Assembly: GCA_047602365.1 (NCBI GenBank)
Contig: JASGHM010000001.1
Coordinates: 620,001-684,000 of the forward strand
Source of the DNA: Piscinibacter sp047602365
GTDB lineage: Bacteria; Pseudomonadota; Gammaproteobacteria; Burkholderiales; Burkholderiaceae_C
Direction: 5' to 3'
Length of the DNA stretch: 64,000 nt
The position numbers and the translations under genes are program-made. Every line of letters starts with the position of its first letter. The stretch's first letter is position 1. The notes under the pieces are model-generated. The model was given only the letters and a program-made list of their open reading frames with translations. It searched no databases and had not been told where the DNA came from. Shown here one piece after another: positions 8,999 to 17,023 of this stretch.

Positions 8999-10564
8999 TC
9001 AGCGCGGTGCCGTCGCTTCCGGCCGGCGCCGGTAGAAGCGGACCGGCTGGGCCTTCAGCGGCCGCGGCGGCGCGCCGTGCGCGGCCAGCGTGCGGTCCAG
9101 CGCCAGCCCGCCTTCGTCGGCCAGCGCTGCCTCGCGCGCCGCACGGATCGCCGCGGCGCGTTCGGCCGCCGGCTTCGCGCCGAGGGCCAGGTGCTCGATG
9201 ACATGCAGCAGGTTGTGCTTGCCACGTTCGTTGGTGCTGCCGTAGCCCTTGATCAGCCGGCCGCAGTCGGCAATCTCGCGGCCCAGCACCGCGTCTTCCC
9301 GCAGCCCGCGTTGCAGCGCCGCCAGCCAGCGCTCGATCAGCGCCTGCTCGAGCGCGAAGCGGCTGCCGCGCCGGCGCTGCCCCTTCATCGACGCGACCAG
9401 GCGCAGCGCCAGCACGCCGCGAACGCCGTGCGTGCCGAGCTTCAGCGGCAGCGCCCAGGGCGCCAGGCCACGCGCTTGCCGGCGGGCGTCCCAGGCGCTG
9501 AGCCGCTGCGCCAGCGACGCCGGCAGCAGCGCAGCGAACTCGGGCACTCCGGGCTTGAAGTGGTCGAACACCTTGACGATCTCGTCCTCGCGCGCGGCGA
9601 CCTCGCGGCACACCCGCTCGACACGCGAGCGGCGCAGCTTCAGCGCCGCGACCTGCACGATGTCGTCGAAGGCCATCCACAACGCGAGCCAGCGCGCCGC
9701 CTCGCGGGTGGCCGCGAAGCTGCCGTCGCGATCGCTGCCCCGTTCGGCCGCGAGCACGGCGGCCAGCCGCTCGACGTAGAGCGCGGCGTAGGCCTCGTCC
9801 TGGTAGTCGACCAGCCTGGCGTGGCCGAGGGCGAGGAAGCCGTGCACCGGCGCCGGGAAGGCCGCGGCCAGCGCGGGCGGCAGGGCCGGAGCGGCCACAC
9901 GCGGGGCGGCTGCGGCTTCGGCCACGCGTCGCGCCTGCACCGCCGCGAAGGCCAGCGCGAAACCACGCAGGCTCGCCTCCACGCCCTTGCCGCCGGCGCG
10001 GATCGCCTGCTCGTAGGCCTCGCGCGGCATCGGCAGCACGCCGCTGGCGGCGATCGCGCCGAGCAGCACCGCGCTGACCACCGTGCCGGCGTCGCGGGCC
10101 AGTCGTGCCAGGTCCAGCACCTCGAGCTGGCGGGCCTGCTGCTGCAGCGTGGCCAGCAGGATTCGATCATCGAGCCGGCCGTCGCCGAGTTGCATCTTCT
10201 CGGCCACGGTCAGCGCGCGCGCGCTCGAACTGACGATGGTGGTGCGCTCTGCCGAGGCCATGCCCAACCCCACCTGGCGCACCGTCTCCAGCAGTTCCGA
10301 AGACACCAGCAGGTCGATCGCACCGGGCACCGGGTTCAGGCAGAACACCGGCTTGCGGCCGCCGAGCATGGCGTCGGGCTGCGCGAAGACCTCGATGTAG
10401 TAGGTCGTCGCACCGGTGCGCTGCGCGACGCCGGGAATCGAGGTGCTCTGCGCGCTGTGGCCGGCCAGCGTCGCGGCGGCGAACAGCCACTCCGACAGCA
10501 CGCCGCCGCCCTCGCCGCCGAGCGCACAGACGAGGATGGTCACCGGTCGCTGCGAGGCGTTCAT
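8999..10564 (-). CDS. iorB: Indolepyruvate oxidoreductase beta-subunit family protein
   Basis: 521 residues, longer than archaeal IorB (about 200). Residues 1-200 are the pyruvate/ketoisovalerate oxidoreductase gamma-type domain (ILVCALGGEGGGVLSEWLF, GVAQRTGATTYYIEVF). The rest is an Ala/Arg-rich helical extension seen in proteobacterial versions (KVFDHFKPGVPEFAALLP, LIKGYGSTNERGKHNLLHV). With IorA it would oxidatively decarboxylate aryl-pyruvates such as indolepyruvate to aryl-acetyl-CoA. Its start overlaps the stop of the Bug receptor gene (ATGA at 10561-10564), so iorA, the receptor and iorB form one operon. Confidence 0.9.
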   Translation of the reverse strand: MNASQRPVTILVCALGGEGGGVLSEWLFAAATLAGHSAQSTSIPGVAQRTGATTYYIEVFAQPDAMLGGRKPVFCLNPVPGAIDLLVSSELLETVRQVGLGMASAERTTIVSSSARALTVAEKMQLGDGRLDDRILLATLQQQARQLEVLDLARLARDAGTVVSAVLLGAIAASGVLPMPREAYEQAIRAGGKGVEASLRGFALAFAAVQARRVAEAAAAPRVAAPALPPALAAAFPAPVHGFLALGHARLVDYQDEAYAALYVERLAAVLAAERGSDRDGSFAATREAARWLALWMAFDDIVQVAALKLRRSRVERVCREVAAREDEIVKVFDHFKPGVPEFAALLPASLAQRLSAWDARRQARGLAPWALPLKLGTHGVRGVLALRLVASMKGQRRRGSRFALEQALIERWLAALQRGLREDAVLGREIADCGRLIKGYGSTNERGKHNLLHVIEHLALGAKPAAERAAAIRAAREAALADEGGLALDRTLAAHGAPPRPLKAQPVRFYRRRPEATAPR

Positions 10565-11538
10565 TCGACGGCGATCTTCGCTTCCTTGATGAAGGCGCCG
10601 AAGCGCGCCCGGTCGGCGTTCTGCCGGTCGATGAACTCCTGCCGGCTGACCACCATCTGCTCGCCGCCGATGCCCTTGATCACCTCCACCACCTTGGGCG
10701 CGGCCAGCGCCTTGTTGACCTCGTCATGCAGCTGAGCGACCAGCGCCGGCGGCGTGCCGCCGGGTGCGTAGATGCCGAACACCGTGTCGGCATCGAAGCC
10801 GGGCAGGCCGCTCTCGGCCAGCGTCGGCACCTCGGGCACCTGGCTCGATCGTTTCGGGCTGCCGACGGCCAGCAGCTTGAGCTTGCCGTCCTTCGCATGG
10901 CGCAGGCCCGGGCCGGGGTCGAACATGAACTGCACCTGGCCGGCGAGCAGGTCGGTCAGCGCCGGTGCGGCGCCGCGATAAGGCACGTGCACGGCGAACA
11001 GGCCGGCCTGGCGCTTCATCATCTCGCCGGCCAGGTGCGGCGAGCTGCCGCTGCCGGCCGACCCGTAGCTCAGCTTGCCCGGGTTGGCCTTCACGTAGGC
11101 GATGAACTCCTGGATGTTGGCCACCGGCACCGAGGGGTGCGTCATCAGGAACACCAGCACGCGCGCGACCGAGGCCACCGGCACCAGGTCCTTCTCCGCG
11201 TCGAACGGCATCTTGGTATAGAGGAACGGGTTGACCGTGACCGCGCCGCCGCTGCTCATCAGCAGCGTGTAGCCGTCGGCCGGCGACTTGGCCACCGCGT
11301 CGGCGCCGAGGTTGCCGTTGGCGCCCGGCTTGTTCTCGACCACCACCTGCTGCTTCAGCTGCTCGGACAACTGCACCGCCAGCGCCCGGCCGATCACGTC
11401 GGCCGCGCCGCCGGGCGGGAAGTTGACGACCAGCTTCAGCGGCTTGGCCGGGAAGGCCTGCGCGAAGGCGCCACCGGCCAGCGCGAGCGAGGCGGCGCCG
11501 GCGAGCAGCGCGCGTCGGGTCCAGGTGAATCGGGTCAT
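10561..11538 (-). CDS. Bug/TctC-family tripartite tricarboxylate transporter receptor
   Basis: Periplasmic solute-binding protein, 325 residues. The leader MTRFTWTRRALLAGAASLAL ends with AFAQ and has a twin-arginine-like start. The Bug fold is marked by FPAKPLKLVVNFPPGGAADVIGR and VVVENKPGANGNLGADAVAKSPADGYTLL in order. No membrane subunits of a TTT transporter are nearby, as is usual for the many orphan Bug receptors of Burkholderiales. Its place between iorA and iorB suggests a ligand linked to aryl-pyruvate or aryl-acetate metabolism; that is inference. Confidence 0.93.
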   Translation of the reverse strand: MTRFTWTRRALLAGAASLALAGGAFAQAFPAKPLKLVVNFPPGGAADVIGRALAVQLSEQLKQQVVVENKPGANGNLGADAVAKSPADGYTLLMSSGGAVTVNPFLYTKMPFDAEKDLVPVASVARVLVFLMTHPSVPVANIQEFIAYVKANPGKLSYGSAGSGSSPHLAGEMMKRQAGLFAVHVPYRGAAPALTDLLAGQVQFMFDPGPGLRHAKDGKLKLLAVGSPKRSSQVPEVPTLAESGLPGFDADTVFGIYAPGGTPPALVAQLHDEVNKALAAPKVVEVIKGIGGEQMVVSRQEFIDRQNADRARFGAFIKEAKIAVE

Positions 11539-11574
11539 GCTGTCTCCTGTCGTTGTGATCTGGAAGGAAGCGCT

Positions 11575-13737
11575 TCAGGCCGGCCGCAGCACGCCGGTCA
11601 GCGCCTCGCGCAGGCGCGCCATCAGGCGCTCGTGCCAGCGCGGGTTACGCACCACCTCGGCACGGTAGAAGCTCGGGCACAGCGTCGCCGCATGCGCGTT
11701 GGCGCCGCACAGGCCGCAGCCGACGCAACCGTCGATCACCGTGGCCACCGGGTCGAGCTTCAGCGGGTCGGGGTTGTCCTTCAGCGTCAGCGTCGGGCAG
11801 CCGGACAGGCGGATGCAGGCGTGGTCGCCGTTGCAGACGTCCTCGTCGACGCCGTACTTGACGCGCTCGACCCGTTCACCGCGCTTGAGCAGGCCGGCGA
11901 TCCAGGGCTTGATGCGGCGCTGGCGCTCGAGCTGGCATTCACCCTCGGCGACGATGACCTTCAGGCCGTTGAAGTCGCTTGTGAAGGCCTCCTCCAGCGT
12001 GCGCCGCATCGTCTCGACCTCGTAGGTGTGAACGACGCGAAGCCACTGCAGGCCCATGCCCTTGAGCGTGTCCTCGATCGACTGGTTCTTGTGCGCCAGG
12101 CTCTGGTGCAGGCTGGCCTGCGCCGCCGCCTCGGCCTTGGCCTCGTCGTCCGGCGTGTTCAGGATGTCCTGCGTGCCGGTGGCCGAGGTGTAGCCGTTCT
12201 TCATGATCAGCAGCACCGCGTCGTCACCGTTGAACAGCGCCGCCTGCACGCCGGTCAGCAAGCCGTTGTGCCAGAAGCCGCCGTCGCCCATGATGGCCAG
12301 CGAGCGACGCTGCATCATCGGCGACACGCCGGCGCGGCTCGCCAGGCTCATGCCGTAGCCGAGGATGGAATGGCCCGAGCTGAAGGGTTCGAAGGTGGCC
12401 AGTGCATGGCAGCCGATGTCGGCCGCCACGTGCACCGGCCCGACCTCGCGCTGCGCCAGCTTCAGCGCGCTGAACACCGGGCGCTCCGGGCAGCCGACGC
12501 AGAAGCCCGGCGGCCGCGCCGGCAGCACACCCACCGACTTCGCCACCGCCTCGCGGCGCTGTGCGTTGCCGGCCAGCCAGGCGCGCGCGGCGGACAGGTC
12601 GTGCTGCGGCAGGTGGTGTTCGGCAAACTTCAGCAGACCCTGTGCGATCACCTCGACGGTGTACTCGCCGGCCGGCGGCAGCAGGTCCTTGCCGTGCACG
12701 GCAGTCTGCACGTCCAGGCGCCGCAGCATCTGCACGATGTCCTTCTCGATGTACTCCGGGCTGCCCTCTTCCAGCACCAGCACGGCACGCTTGCCCGCCG
12801 CGAACGACGAGATCTCCGCCGGCACCAGCGGGTAGGTGATGTTGAGCACCTGGATGGGAACGTCGCTGCCGCCGAACGCATCGGCCAGGCCGAGCTGCTG
12901 CAGCGCACGCAGCAGCGCGTTGGTCAGCCCGCCCTGCACGATCAGGCCGACATCGGCGAAACGTCCACCGGCGATGCACTCGTTCAGCTCGTGTTCGACG
13001 ATGTAGGCCTGCGCCGCCGGAATGCGCTGCTCGATCTTCAGCTTCTCGTGGCGGAAGGTCACCGGCGGGTGAGCCAGGCGCATGTAGTCGAAGCCGGCCG
13101 GCTCGGCGATCAGCTGCCGCGTGGACAGCGCGGGCGCGACGTTGTCCCTGCAGTCGAAACGCCCGCGCACGTGGCAGGCGCGGATGCGCAGTTCCATCAC
13201 CGCCGGCATGTTGCTCGCCTCGCTCATCGCGAAGGCGTGCTCGACCAGGCGCACCATGGTCGGCAGCTCGGGCCGCGGGTCGAGCAGCAGCAGCGTGCTC
13301 TTCAGCGCGTAGGCGTGGGTGCGCTCCTGGATCACGCTGGCGCCTTCGCCGTAGTCCTCGCCGACGACGATCAGCGCGCCGCCGGTCACGCCCGGCGAGG
13401 CCAGGTTGGACAGCGCGTCGGCGGCGACGTTGGTGCCGACGATGCTCTTCCAGGTCACGCAGCCGCGCAGCGGGTAGTGGATCGAGGCGCCGAGCATCGC
13501 CGCCGCCGAGGCCTCGTTCGAGCAGGCCTCGACATGCACGCCCAGCGTGGCCACGTAGGGCCGCGCCTGCACCATCACGTCGAGCAGGTGCGACACCGGC
13601 GCGCCCTGGTAGCCGCCGATGTAGGCCACGCCCGACTGCAGCAGCGCCTTGGTGATGGCCAGGATGCCCTCGCCGTGGAAGGTCTGGCCGGCGCCGAGCT
13701 TGAGCTGTTCGATCTCTTCGGTGAACTGGACTTCCAT
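11575..13737 (-). CDS. iorA: Indolepyruvate ferredoxin oxidoreductase, alpha subunit
   Basis: 720 residues. The N-terminal half binds the 2-oxoacid (GAGQTFHGEGILAITKALLQ, GGYQGAPVSHLLDV, HVEACSNEASAAAMLGAS). The TPP-binding half has ADIGCHALATFEPF and the metal/TPP motif GDGGFWHNGLLTG followed by MKNGYTSATG. The C-terminus carries a ferredoxin-like region with CNGDHACIRLSGCP and CVGCGLCGANAHAATLCP, where one set of cysteine spacing departs from the canonical CxxCxxCxxxCP. Together with IorB it decarboxylates aryl-pyruvates. It is divergent from a LysR gene. Confidence 0.93.
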   Translation of the reverse strand: MEVQFTEEIEQLKLGAGQTFHGEGILAITKALLQSGVAYIGGYQGAPVSHLLDVMVQARPYVATLGVHVEACSNEASAAAMLGASIHYPLRGCVTWKSIVGTNVAADALSNLASPGVTGGALIVVGEDYGEGASVIQERTHAYALKSTLLLLDPRPELPTMVRLVEHAFAMSEASNMPAVMELRIRACHVRGRFDCRDNVAPALSTRQLIAEPAGFDYMRLAHPPVTFRHEKLKIEQRIPAAQAYIVEHELNECIAGGRFADVGLIVQGGLTNALLRALQQLGLADAFGGSDVPIQVLNITYPLVPAEISSFAAGKRAVLVLEEGSPEYIEKDIVQMLRRLDVQTAVHGKDLLPPAGEYTVEVIAQGLLKFAEHHLPQHDLSAARAWLAGNAQRREAVAKSVGVLPARPPGFCVGCPERPVFSALKLAQREVGPVHVAADIGCHALATFEPFSSGHSILGYGMSLASRAGVSPMMQRRSLAIMGDGGFWHNGLLTGVQAALFNGDDAVLLIMKNGYTSATGTQDILNTPDDEAKAEAAAQASLHQSLAHKNQSIEDTLKGMGLQWLRVVHTYEVETMRRTLEEAFTSDFNGLKVIVAEGECQLERQRRIKPWIAGLLKRGERVERVKYGVDEDVCNGDHACIRLSGCPTLTLKDNPDPLKLDPVATVIDGCVGCGLCGANAHAATLCPSFYRAEVVRNPRWHERLMARLREALTGVLRPA

Positions 13738-13842
13738 GCCGTTCTGGCCGGTCGTGCGCGCCGGCCTTGTCTCCTGGCGCGCACTCTAGGCAGCGGCTCG
13801 CCATTCGTCCATGCAATAGCCTTGACGAGTACGATTCATTCC
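13738..13842. promoter_or_regulatory. Divergent iorA / LysR intergenic region
   Basis: 105 bases between the divergent starts. TTGACG at about 13822 could serve as a -35 box for the LysR gene. A short AT-richer stretch lies next to the regulator start, where LysR proteins usually bind. I could not define a convincing T-N11-A box by eye. Confidence 0.35.
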
Positions 13843-14778
13843 ATGCATATCCGCGACTTCGACCTGAACCTGCTGCACGTCTTCCAGGCGGTGCACGCGG
13901 CCGGCAACGTCAGCCGCGCCGCCGAGGCGCTGGGCTTGTCGCAGCCGGCGGTCAGCCACGCGCTGACGCGGCTGCGCCTGGCGCTGCACGACCCGCTGTT
14001 CGTGCGCACGCCGGGCGGCGTGTCGGCGACGCCGAAGGCCGAGCAGTTCGCGCGGCAGGTCGAATCGGCGTTGCGCCTGCTCGACGTGGCGATCCACGAG
14101 GCCGACCAGTTCGACCCGGCCCGCTCGCAGCGCCGCTTCGTCGTGCACATGAGCGACATCGGCGCCGACGAGTTCCTGCCGCTGCTGATGGCCCAGGTGC
14201 GCCAGCAGGCGCCGGGCGTGCGCATCGAGGCGCTGCAGCTGGAACCGTCGGCGGTCGGCGCGGCGCTCGAGGAGGGCCGCATCGACCTCGCCTTCGGCTA
14301 CCTGCCCGAGCTGACCGGCACCGAACAGCGCCGCCTGCTCGACGAACGCTACGTCGTGCTGCTGCGCCAGGGCCATCCGCTGGCCGGCAAGCTGCGCGAC
14401 CGCGCCGCGCTGCAGCAGCTCGACTTCATCCTCGTCGCCAGCCACATCGAGCCGGCCAAGGCGCTGCACCTGCTCGGGCTGGAATCGCGCATCCGGTTGA
14501 CGCTGCCGCACTTCACCGTCGCGCCGTCCATCCTCGCCGCCAGCGACCTCGCGGTGGTGATGCCGCTGCGCCCGGCGCGGCGCTTCGCGGCGCGGCATGC
14601 GCTGCAGGTGGTCGAGCCGGACCTCGGCCTGCCGCCCTTCTCGGTCGCCATCCACTGGAGCTGGCGTGCACAGCATGACAGCGGCCACCGCTGGCTGCGC
14701 GAAGTGGTCTCGGGCATGCGCTTCGAGCCGGTGCCGCGCGCGCCGCGCCGGCGCGCTGCACGCGGAGGCCTGGCATGA
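13843..14778 (+). CDS. LysR-family transcriptional regulator
   Basis: 311 residues from the ATG at 13843. A very long open frame upstream on this strand is only a shadow of iorA and the receptor. The N-terminal winged helix reads FQAVHAAGNVSRAAEALGLSQP followed by AVSHALTRLR and DPLFVRTPGG, which is typical. The C-terminal effector domain follows (QRRFVVHMSDIGADEFLPLL, then FGYLPEL). It is divergent from iorA and overlaps the MATE gene by ATGA, so the likely targets are the ior operon and perhaps the exporter. Confidence 0.92.
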   Translation: MHIRDFDLNLLHVFQAVHAAGNVSRAAEALGLSQPAVSHALTRLRLALHDPLFVRTPGGVSATPKAEQFARQVESALRLLDVAIHEADQFDPARSQRRFVVHMSDIGADEFLPLLMAQVRQQAPGVRIEALQLEPSAVGAALEEGRIDLAFGYLPELTGTEQRRLLDERYVVLLRQGHPLAGKLRDRAALQQLDFILVASHIEPAKALHLLGLESRIRLTLPHFTVAPSILAASDLAVVMPLRPARRFAARHALQVVEPDLGLPPFSVAIHWSWRAQHDSGHRWLREVVSGMRFEPVPRAPRRRAARGGLA

Positions 14779-16160
14779 GCCACACCGCTCCGCCGCGGCC
14801 GGGCCTGGTCGCGCTGACCTGGCCGCTGGCCGCCGAACTGCTGCTGGGCACGCTGGTCGGCCTGGCCGGGCTGGCGCTGGCGGCCAAGGTGTCGGACGCC
14901 GCCTCCGGCGCCTACGCGATGGCCAACCATGTGCAGCAGGCCTTCTTCCTGCTGTTCCGCATCGTCAGCATGGGCGTCAGCGTGGTCATCACGCAGCAGC
15001 TCGGCGCCGGCGACCGGGCGGGCGCCGACGCCTCGGCACGCGCCTCGCTGGGCGCCAGCACCTGGCTCGGGCTCGGTGCCGGGCTGGCCGTCGCCGCCGG
15101 TGCCGGCGGTCTGCTCGGGCTGCTCAACGCACCGGCCGAGGTGCGCCCGCTGGCCCAGCCCTTCCTGCAATGGCTGGCGATCGGCCTGGCCTTCGACGCC
15201 TTCAATGCCAGCATGGCCTCGGTGATGCGCGCCCACCTGCACGCGCGCGACACGATGATGGTCGTGCTGGCCATGCACGCCGTGCACCTGGGCCTGTGCA
15301 TCCCGCTGATGAACGGCACCGGGCCCTTGCCGGCGCTGGGCCTGCCGGGCTTCGCGATCGCGCTGGCAGTCAGCCGCGCGCTCGGACTGGTGCTGCACCT
15401 GTGGCTGTGGCAGCGCCGGCTCGACCTGGTGCCGAAACGGCGCGACTGGTGGGCGATCCGCGGCCGCCGCCTCGCGCCGGTGCTGCACATCGGCCTGCCC
15501 GGCGCGGCGGAGAACATCTCCTGGCGTGTCGCGATGATGGTCACCGTCGCGATGGTCGCCGGCATGGGCGTGCCGCAGCTGGCGGCGCAGACCTACACGC
15601 TGCAGATCCAGCACTTCGTGATGCTGTTCGGCGTGGCGGTGGGCTTCGCCAGCGAGATCCTGGTCGGCCACCTGATCGGCGCCGGGTGCCTGCACGAGGC
15701 CGACCGGCTGGTGCACAAGAGCATGCGCTGGGGCCTGCTGACCGGCACCGTCGGCGCGGTGCTCGCGGCGCTGGCCGGGCCCTGGCTGCTGGCGCTGTTC
15801 ACGCGCGATGCCAACGTGATCGCCTGGGGCTCGACGCTGCTGTGGATCGCCGTCGTGCTGGAGCCCGGGCGGGTCTTCAACCTGGTGGTCATCAACGCGC
15901 TGCGGGCCACCGGCGACGCTCGCTTTCCGGTCGCCGTCGGCAGCGTGTCGATGCTGGTCGTGATGGCCGGCGGTTCGTGGTTGCTGGGCGTTCACTTCGG
16001 CCTCGGGCTGCCCGGCGTCTGGATCGCCTACACCGCCGACGAATGGCTGCGCGGGCTGATGATGGCCGCGCGCTGGCAGCGCCGCGGCTGGCTGTCGCAC
16101 GCACGCAGCACACACCGCCGCGTCAGCCGCGCACGAAATCTCACCGGAACCCACAAGTGA
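14775..16160 (+). CDS. MATE-family efflux transporter
   Basis: 461 residues, about twelve hydrophobic segments in two halves. Features such as GLAGLALAAKVSDAASGAYA, FRIVSMGVSVVITQQLGAGD and, in the second half, GLPGAAENISWRVAM match the MATE fold. The last 30 residues are Arg-rich and cytoplasmic. MATE proteins export cationic or organic compounds by H+ or Na+ antiport. It is translationally coupled to the LysR gene, so the exporter may remove a product or toxic intermediate of aryl-pyruvate metabolism; substrate not shown by sequence. Confidence 0.9.
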   Translation: MSHTAPPRPGLVALTWPLAAELLLGTLVGLAGLALAAKVSDAASGAYAMANHVQQAFFLLFRIVSMGVSVVITQQLGAGDRAGADASARASLGASTWLGLGAGLAVAAGAGGLLGLLNAPAEVRPLAQPFLQWLAIGLAFDAFNASMASVMRAHLHARDTMMVVLAMHAVHLGLCIPLMNGTGPLPALGLPGFAIALAVSRALGLVLHLWLWQRRLDLVPKRRDWWAIRGRRLAPVLHIGLPGAAENISWRVAMMVTVAMVAGMGVPQLAAQTYTLQIQHFVMLFGVAVGFASEILVGHLIGAGCLHEADRLVHKSMRWGLLTGTVGAVLAALAGPWLLALFTRDANVIAWGSTLLWIAVVLEPGRVFNLVVINALRATGDARFPVAVGSVSMLVVMAGGSWLLGVHFGLGLPGVWIAYTADEWLRGLMMAARWQRRGWLSHARSTHRRVSRARNLTGTHK

Positions 16161-16305
16161 CATAGCATCACTTTTGACGACTCATTTCTGAGCATTTTCG
16201 TCGGCAATCACTGGACAACAGGCTGGATTCAAGGCAATTCAGTCGTCGAGAACGACGCGCCGCTGGATAGAATTTTTGGCTACTCAGTCGGGAAACAACC
16301 GAGAC
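16161..16305 (+). promoter_or_regulatory. AT-rich promoter region of the response regulator
   Basis: The 145 bases are clearly AT-richer than neighbouring DNA. TAGAAT at about 16267-16272 is a good -10 candidate. A short inverted repeat, GTCGT-cgaga-ACGAC, lies just upstream at about 16242-16256. A TTG at 16276 opens the same frame as the regulator, but the ATG at 16306 matches the family start better. Confidence 0.4.
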
Positions 16306-17013
16306 ATGCCGAACTCCAACTCTTCGCCGTTGCCGCGCACCCTCGCCCTGGTCGACGACGATCCCGAGTACCGCGAGTACCTCGCCGCCCACCTGCGCGG
16401 ACTGGACATCGAAGTCCAGACCTTCAGCGACAGCAACGAACTGCTCGCCCACACCTCGCCGTTCTCGTTCAACTTCTACATCCTCGACCTGATGCTGCCC
16501 GGCGTCGATGGCGTCGAGCTGATCCGCATCCTGCGCCGGCGCACCCAGGCCGGGCTGCTGGTCGTCTCCGGGCGCCTGGCCCCGGACGTGTTCTCGTCGG
16601 TGGTCGACGCCGGCGCCGACATGCACCTGGCCAAGCCGGCCAGTTTCGACCAGGTCGTCGTCGCGATCCGTGCCGTGCACCGCCGCGTGGCCTCGTACAG
16701 CGGCAGTTCGGGCGAATGGCTGCTCGATCGCCAGGCCGGCCGGCTGATCGCGCCCGACGGCGTGCGCATCGACCTCAGCGACCTCGACCTCGCGGTGATG
16801 GAGCGCTTCGTGCAGGCCGAGGGCCAGGCGGTGACTCGCGAGTCGCTGTGCCACCACCTCGGCCGCCCGGTCACCGAAGAGCCCGACAACACGCTCAGCG
16901 CCATCATCTACCGGCTGCGCCGGCGCATCGAGCGCGCCACCGCCAGCCCGGTGCCGCTGCAGGCGCTGTCGCGCGTCGGCTACGTGTTCCGCGGGCCGCT
17001 GCGCAGCGCCTGA
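16306..17013 (+). CDS. OmpR/PhoB-type response regulator
   Basis: 235 residues from the ATG at 16306. The receiver domain (about residues 12-125) has the acidic pair in LALVDDDPEYREYL, the phospho-acceptor Asp in FYILDLMLPGVDG and the conserved Lys in LAKPASFDQV. The C-terminal winged-helix DNA-binding domain includes LDRQAGRLIAPDGVRIDLSD and the recognition region NTLSAIIYRLRRRIE. The gene is convergent with, and only 10 bases from, the sensor kinase, a plausible cognate partner though not in one operon. Confidence 0.92.
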   Translation: MPNSNSSPLPRTLALVDDDPEYREYLAAHLRGLDIEVQTFSDSNELLAHTSPFSFNFYILDLMLPGVDGVELIRILRRRTQAGLLVVSGRLAPDVFSSVVDAGADMHLAKPASFDQVVVAIRAVHRRVASYSGSSGEWLLDRQAGRLIAPDGVRIDLSDLDLAVMERFVQAEGQAVTRESLCHHLGRPVTEEPDNTLSAIIYRLRRRIERATASPVPLQALSRVGYVFRGPLRSA

Positions 17014-17023
17014 GCGGTTCCGC

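Noticed and set aside
10726..14778. A 1350-codon plus-strand open frame ending in the LysR gene
   Set aside because: Everything before 13843 is the reverse shadow of iorA and the Bug receptor, whose coding sequence is clear on the other strand.
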